This document shows, one piece after another, positions 60,380-64,000 of a stretch of DNA of 64,000 nucleotides. The stretch comes from Streptomyces diacarni (GTDB taxonomy: Bacteria > Actinomycetota > Actinomycetes > Streptomycetales > Streptomycetaceae): assembly GCF_003323715.1 (NCBI RefSeq), contig NZ_QOIN01000066.1, forward strand, positions 124,001-188,000. The letters run 5' to 3'. The notes under the pieces are model-generated. The model ran no database searches. It was not told the origin of the DNA and saw nothing but the letters and a program-made list of their open reading frames with translations. Each line of letters begins with the position of its first letter. Within the stretch, counting starts at the first letter, position 1. Position numbers and translations under genes: made by a program.

Positions 60380-60553
60380 GTGGCTGCCAACGAGAAGGCG
60401 CGCGCGAAGGCCGAACAGGCGGCGGGCAAGGCGATGCGCGCCGCGGGGCGTGCGACCGGCAACAAGAAGATGCAGGCCAAGGGCCACGCCGCGCAGGCGC
60501 AGGGCCAGGCTCGGGAGGCCCGCGACGAGACCACGGACCGCTTCCGGCGCTGA
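60380..60553 (+). CDS. CsbD-family small stress protein
   Basis: 57 residues, highly charged and helical, with repeats of AGxA/KAxGxxTGNKKMQAKG (~12-38), typical of CsbD-like general stress proteins. GTG 60380 gives a family-like N-terminus (AANEKARAKAEQ); TTG at 60371 has a better-placed ribosome site (GAGGAAAG) and would add three residues. Confidence 0.75.
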   Translation: MAANEKARAKAEQAAGKAMRAAGRATGNKKMQAKGHAAQAQGQAREARDETTDRFRR

Positions 60554-60577
60554 GAACTCCTCCTTCCGGCAGGAGGT

Positions 60578-60631
60578 CGCGTGCCGCAGGGCAGGACCCG
60601 CGTGCGAGCGGGTCCTGCCCTGCGGCACGCG
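60578..60631. terminator. 24-bp perfect hairpin between CsbD and ClpN genes
   Basis: Stem of 24 bp (starts CGCGTGCCGCAGGGCAGG) with a 6-nt loop. It serves both converging genes. Confidence 0.85.
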
Positions 60632-60646
60632 CGTGCGCACTCGTCG

Positions 60647-61192
60647 CTACGAGGCGTCCCCTGCCACGCGCGCCAGGACGGCTTCCCGCAGGCCACCGGG
60701 GTCCACGTCGCAAGCTGCCAGCACTTCGAGGCCGCGCCCTTGGCCCGCCGTTAGCATGCCGAGCAGGACGTGTTCGGTGCCGAACCGCTCCCGCCCCAGC
60801 GCGCGGGCCTCGGTCAGGGTCTGTTCCAGCGCCTTCTTGGCATCCGAGGTGTAGGCGGGCCTGGGGTACTGGAAGGTGCCGGCGCCGAAGGAGTCGTCGG
60901 CCTGGCGCTTGACCTCTTCGATGTCGATACCGAGGGAGGACAGTGCGTCCTTCGCGGGCTGTCCGCCGGTGGCGGCGACCCCGGCGGCCTCCAGGACGCG
61001 GACGGTCTCCTCCCTGGCCCGCGCCAGCTCGACGCCCTGTGCGCGCAACACGTCCCCGGCCGTGCTCTGGTCGGTTCCGGTCAGGCCGAGCAGGAGATGC
61101 TCCGTGCCGATGAAGTCGTGTCCGAGGGTGAGCGCCTCGTCCTGGGACAGCACCAGGGCCTGCTTCGCGCGATCGGTGAAATATTCGAACAC
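60647..61192 (-). CDS. Clp protease N-terminal domain protein (ClpC N-domain only)
   Basis: 181 residues made of two Clp_N repeats (MFEYFTDRAKQALVLSQDEA at the start; second repeat from ~105). The AAA+ parts of ClpC are absent, so it is an adaptor or decoy domain rather than a full chaperone. GTG start overlaps the stop of the upstream HTH gene within 5 bp; the GGAGAAG site lies in that gene. Its partner could be ClpC or the HTH protein. Confidence 0.88.
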   Translation of the reverse strand: MFEYFTDRAKQALVLSQDEALTLGHDFIGTEHLLLGLTGTDQSTAGDVLRAQGVELARAREETVRVLEAAGVAATGGQPAKDALSSLGIDIEEVKRQADDSFGAGTFQYPRPAYTSDAKKALEQTLTEARALGRERFGTEHVLLGMLTAGQGRGLEVLAACDVDPGGLREAVLARVAGDAS

Positions 61193-61193
61193 C

Positions 61194-61436
61194 CTACTTC
61201 TCCTTGCTTTCGGCTCTGCGCCTGCTCGCGTGCTTCTCGTGCACCGACTGGCGACTGATGTTCAGTGCGTTGGCGATGCTCTGCCACGACCAGTCCTGGT
61301 CGCGGGCGTTGTCGACGTGGACCCGTTCGAGTTCTTCCAGGAGGCGACGCAGGGCGACGACAGCCTGCAGTCCCACCGCGGGGTCCTTGTCGGTGACCTG
61401 TCCGGCCAGCGAGGCCGGTGTGCCCTCAGCTTCCAT
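61194..61436 (-). CDS. Small HTH protein in operon with the ClpN protein
   Basis: 80 residues. A leucine-rich helix (~25-38) precedes a helix-turn-helix (DWSWQSIANALNISRQSVHEKHASRR, ~48-73), and the C-terminus is basic. It probably regulates this operon through the two sites just upstream. The ATG at 61436 lies 2 bp from site 1, so the mRNA may be leaderless. Confidence 0.8.
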   Translation of the reverse strand: MEAEGTPASLAGQVTDKDPAVGLQAVVALRRLLEELERVHVDNARDQDWSWQSIANALNISRQSVHEKHASRRRAESKEK

Positions 61437-61438
61437 GG

Positions 61439-61485
61439 GTGTCAGGCTGCCCTGACACGCTCCACGATGTCAAGCTACCCTGACA
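61439..61485. promoter_or_regulatory. Twin operators before the HTH/ClpN operon
   Basis: Site 1 (61440-61457): TGTCAGG, 4 bp, CCTGACA, arms perfect (8 bp with the flanking G/C). Site 2 (61468-61485): TGTCAAG, 4 bp, CCTGACA, one mismatch. Sites are 28 bp apart, near three helical turns. Confidence 0.65.
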
Positions 61486-61612
61486 GGAATGCTGTCCACC
61501 ATGCGGGCCGGCTCCGCCTTCCGGGTCGCGGGGGGTGGGGCGGGGGCTGAGGATGGATGGTGCGTGGGAGGCATCGCTGCTCGCGTCCAGCTCGACCGCA
61601 CTCGGAGAGGCC

Positions 61613-61756
61613 ATGTCCCGTCCTCGTCGGCAGCAGCCCCCGCCCGGTGTCACCTACGAACCGGCGCCCCGGCCCGGCCATGGCGGCCGGACACCGGAAC
61701 CGAGGGCCATCCGCGCCAACGGCGAGACCCCGTGGCTGCCCTGGACGCCCCTGTGA
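61613..61756 (+). CDS. 47-residue ORF coupled to the phosphomannose-isomerase-like gene
   Basis: Starts MSRPRRQQPPPGVTYEPAP after GGAGAGG. Pro/Arg-rich, with strong G/C third-position bias, and its TGA overlaps the GTG of the next gene (GTGA, 61753-61756). No known family. It could be a small partner of the isomerase or a translated leader. Confidence 0.6.
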   Translation: MSRPRRQQPPPGVTYEPAPRPGHGGRTPEPRAIRANGETPWLPWTPL

Positions 61757-62877
61757 GGGCCCCGAGCGGCCTGTATCCCCTGCGGCTGACGGTGCTCGCC
61801 AGGCCGCTGGTCTTCGGTGGACACGCGCTCGCCCGCCGTCTGGGCAAGACCGGTATCCCCGACTGGAGCGTCGCGGAGACGTGGGAGTGCAGCGACGTCC
61901 CGGGCAGCGGCAGTGTGGTGGCCAACGGACCCCTGGCGGGCCGAACCCTGCGCCGGGTGGTCGCCGACCATCCGGAAGAGCTGATGGGGGAGGGCTGGGC
62001 GGGTGAGTACTTCCCGGTGCTGACGAAGTTCATCGACGCGACCGGCACTCTGCCCGTACATCTGCACGCCGACGACGAGACCGCCCGGCGTCTGGAAGGG
62101 CAGCGCAACGGCAAGACCGAGGCGTGGCACGTCCTCGACGCCGCGCCCGGTGCGACCGCCCTGTGCGGTGTCAAGGAAGGGGTGACGAGTGACCGGTTGC
62201 GCGCAGCACTGGAGGCGCAGGAGTTCGACGCCGTCCTGCGCCGCCTGCCGGTGCGCGCCGGGGAGACCGTGTATGTCCCCGGGGGAACCCTGCACAGTTT
62301 CGGGCCCGACACCCTGATCTACGAGATCGAACAGACATCCGATATCCAGCAGCATGCGATGCGCTGGAGGATGGAGGACGGCTCAGCGGTGGGCGACGAG
62401 GAGTTCGGCGCCCACCTCGACATGTTGATGCGGCAGGCCGACCCGGAGCCGCGGCCGGACTTCACACCCGGACTCGGGATCGTTGTCGGTGACGCGGTGG
62501 AACGGGTCTTCCTGTGCGCGGGCCCGTACTTCGCCCTCGAACGCTGGCGCGCCGGAACCGAAGAGCCCGTGCGGCACTTCTTCGCCACCGCCCAGGTACT
62601 GACCAACGTCGGGCTTCCTGTGCGGGTGCGGGCAGGGGAGTGGTGCGAGGAACTGGGCAGGGCCGAGACCCTGCTGCTCCCCGCGGCCTGCGGGAACGTC
62701 GAGATCACCGGGCCTGCCGATGTCCTGTTCGGCTACCTGCCCGACCTCGACCGCGACGTGCACCGCCCCCTGCGCGAAGCCGGCTACCCACTCCAGACCA
62801 TCGAGTCCCTGGGTGCGGGTGCGGGTGCGGGTGCGGGAGCGAGCGCGAGCGCTGGTGCGGGCTCCCGCCTCCGGTGA
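61753..62877 (+). CDS. Type I phosphomannose isomerase-like protein
   Basis: 374 residues, cupin-type. Metal ligands are visible in PVHLHADDE (~95-103), in EAWHVLD (~114-120) and in TLHSFGPDTLIYEIEQ (~178-193). It probably interconverts mannose-6-P and fructose-6-P or a related sugar phosphate. The tail is a GAGAGA-rich low-complexity stretch coded by GGTGCG repeats (62811-62840). Confidence 0.8.
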   Translation: MRAPSGLYPLRLTVLARPLVFGGHALARRLGKTGIPDWSVAETWECSDVPGSGSVVANGPLAGRTLRRVVADHPEELMGEGWAGEYFPVLTKFIDATGTLPVHLHADDETARRLEGQRNGKTEAWHVLDAAPGATALCGVKEGVTSDRLRAALEAQEFDAVLRRLPVRAGETVYVPGGTLHSFGPDTLIYEIEQTSDIQQHAMRWRMEDGSAVGDEEFGAHLDMLMRQADPEPRPDFTPGLGIVVGDAVERVFLCAGPYFALERWRAGTEEPVRHFFATAQVLTNVGLPVRVRAGEWCEELGRAETLLLPAACGNVEITGPADVLFGYLPDLDRDVHRPLREAGYPLQTIESLGAGAGAGAGASASAGAGSRLR

Positions 62878-62969
62878 CCAGCGAGGCCCTGCCCCGTCGC
62901 GTCCCGGGCGACGGCGCGGTCCGTGCCCGAGGAAACCTCCAGGCCACCGGCGTTGGCGAGGACCGCGCC

Positions 62970-63788
62970 TCACACGCCCGCTGCGCCCCTGTCGGACGGT
63001 TCGCCGCTGTCGACATAGACGACCAGTGTCTGCTCCGGCTGTTCGGCCAGGTGGAAGGCGGTGTACGCATAAGCGACCACTCCCCGTCGGGGGCGGCGTA
63101 GCCGTTTGCGACCGCTGTGCCGGTCCTGCACCTCGTACTGCGGCCACCAGTCCCGCACCTGAGGGCTGCCCTCGTGCAGCTCCTCGATCAGCCGGGTGTA
63201 CCGCGGGTCGCCGTGATGGCGTGCCGCCAGCGTCCGGAGTCGGCCGAGCAGGCCGCGGGCTTCGGGCTCCCAGTCGACCAGCACGTCCCGGGCCGCCGGT
63301 TCGAGAAAGACCCAGCGGACGAAGTTGGCGGGCCGGTCCGCCTCCGCGATGAGCCTCGGGAACAACTCCTCGGCTGCCTGGTTGTGGCTGAGGACGTCAT
63401 AGTTGCCGCCGATGATGTAGGCCGGGTTCGGCTGGAGCAACTGGGGGACGGCACTCGCCTCGGCCGTCAGCGGCTCGCGCTCCTCGGCTGCGAGGGCAGA
63501 CGCGTGACCGGCAAGCTGGAGGAGATGGCCGCGCTCGTGCCGGTCGAGCCGCAGCGCCGCGGCGAGGGCGTTGAGCACCTGTTCGGAGGCGCGGATCTTC
63601 CGCCCCTGCTCCAGGTACGTGTACCAGGTGGCACTGATCCCGGCCAGCAGTGCCAGTTCCTCTCGGCGCAGTCCCGGAGTCCGACGGCGACCCGTCTGGG
63701 GCAGGCCCACCTCGGCGGGGGTCAGCCGTTCTCTCCGAGAGCGCAGGAACGCACTCAGCTGACGGCGTTGGTCCGACTCCGCGTGCAT
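62970..63788 (-). CDS. XRE-family regulator with MmyB-like ligand-binding domain
   Basis: 272 residues. The helix-turn-helix is at ~8-90 (RRTPGLRREELALLAGISATWYTYLEQG is the family's signature), and the MmyB-like domain (~105-265) carries the conserved NPAYIIGGNYDVLSHNQAA segment. ATG at 63788 follows AAGGTG. A dyad, CTGG-N3-CCAG, lies 37 bp upstream. The target is probably outside this window or the gene itself. Confidence 0.88.
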   Translation of the reverse strand: MHAESDQRRQLSAFLRSRRERLTPAEVGLPQTGRRRTPGLRREELALLAGISATWYTYLEQGRKIRASEQVLNALAAALRLDRHERGHLLQLAGHASALAAEEREPLTAEASAVPQLLQPNPAYIIGGNYDVLSHNQAAEELFPRLIAEADRPANFVRWVFLEPAARDVLVDWEPEARGLLGRLRTLAARHHGDPRYTRLIEELHEGSPQVRDWWPQYEVQDRHSGRKRLRRPRRGVVAYAYTAFHLAEQPEQTLVVYVDSGEPSDRGAAGV

Positions 63789-63824
63789 GACGGATAGCAC
63801 CTTCAATTCCAGAATAAACACGGT

Positions 63825-63835
63825 CTGGATACCAG
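63825..63835. promoter_or_regulatory. CTGG-N3-CCAG dyad upstream of the XRE/MmyB gene
   Basis: CTGGATACCAG in the promoter region, which also contains the AT-rich stretch TTTATTCT on the minus strand as a possible -10. Confidence 0.35.
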
Positions 63836-64000
63836 GCTAAGCCGCTCGGAGACTGGTGTCCGAGCACGGGCCGCGGCACTGCCGGCGGCCGCACACAGTC
63901 ACACCGGCGCCCGGCCTTCCCGCGTGCAACGGTTCCCGGGGCCCTCCAGGCCCCGCTACCCCGTACCGCGGCCCGACGCCGAGAGTGGGAGAGGGCAACT

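Overview
The window is very GC-rich, with strong G/C bias at third codon positions, many GTG/TTG starts, several apparently leaderless transcripts (a -10 hexamer 6-7 nt before the start codon), and typical actinomycete families: an ECF41 sigma factor, GbsR/MarR and MmyB-type regulators, rifamycin phosphotransferase behind an RAE-like palindrome, and mycothiol-dependent maleylpyruvate isomerase folds. Everything fits a Streptomyces chromosome, probably an accessory or arm-like part, since the genes are short independent transcription units with catabolic, resistance and regulatory roles and no ribosomal or core replication genes. No rRNA, tRNA, CRISPR array or intact insertion sequence was seen.

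Layout. 1-3.5 kb: end of a CU044_5270-type protein, a PP2C/SpoIIE phosphatase, a quinone-oxidoreductase-like enzyme and a small membrane protein. 3.6-7.4 kb: a carnitine-degradation operon (Rieske oxygenase, BKACE cleavage enzyme, L-carnitine dehydrogenase) followed by a TetR regulator; its promoter carries two near-palindromic sites. 7.8-10.3 kb: an unrecognised two-frame locus ending in a long Pro/Ala/Glu repeat tail. 10.4-15 kb: an ECF41 sigma factor next to its carboxymuconolactone-decarboxylase-like partner with a textbook ECF41 promoter, a FUSC exporter-like protein and an FMN glutamate-synthase-family protein. 15.2-15.6 kb: a HicB-like fragment joined to the tail of an MFS transporter. 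15.6-21 kb: serine hydrolase, two-component pair, membrane protein, MFS symporter. 21.1-23.3 kb: a broken orphan gene that starts in a 33-bp palindrome, and a secreted adenosine deaminase. 23.6-26.6 kb: an ABC-F protein behind a leader with a four-codon ORF, a VOC protein and a DoxX-like protein.

26.7-33.1 kb holds a LysR gene divergent from a decayed glucarate operon: a dehydratase (kdgD-like) with an internal deletion, an intact alpha-ketoglutaric-semialdehyde dehydrogenase, a frameshifted glucarate dehydratase and a frameshifted GntP permease. 33.1-40.6 kb: LysE exporter, rifamycin phosphotransferase, MscS channel, mycothiol-dependent enzyme, secreted GH27 alpha-galactosidase. 41-44.9 kb: TetR, FAD monooxygenase and SGNH hydrolase. 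45.5-51 kb: a secreted cysteine-containing protein, DUF1801 and TetR genes around two matching 21-bp operators, VOC, aldo/keto reductase and two GNATs.

51.3-54.1 kb: a GbsR/MarR regulator divergent from a DUF4097 protein and an alpha/beta hydrolase, with TTGCAA boxes between them. 54.3-56.1 kb: an unrecognised zinc-finger-rich protein and a small neighbour. 56.3-60.1 kb: a translationally coupled GT2/GtrA protein and GT39 membrane glycosyltransferase. 60.4-64 kb: CsbD, a ClpN/HTH operon with twin operators, a 47-residue ORF coupled to a phosphomannose-isomerase-like gene, and an MmyB-type regulator.

Five loci show a frame change or deletion. Four of these (near 8198, 21470, 30944 and 32083) would be repaired by one base, so an assembly problem must be considered. 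The kdgD lesion is a loss of roughly 220 bp and cannot be a base-calling error.
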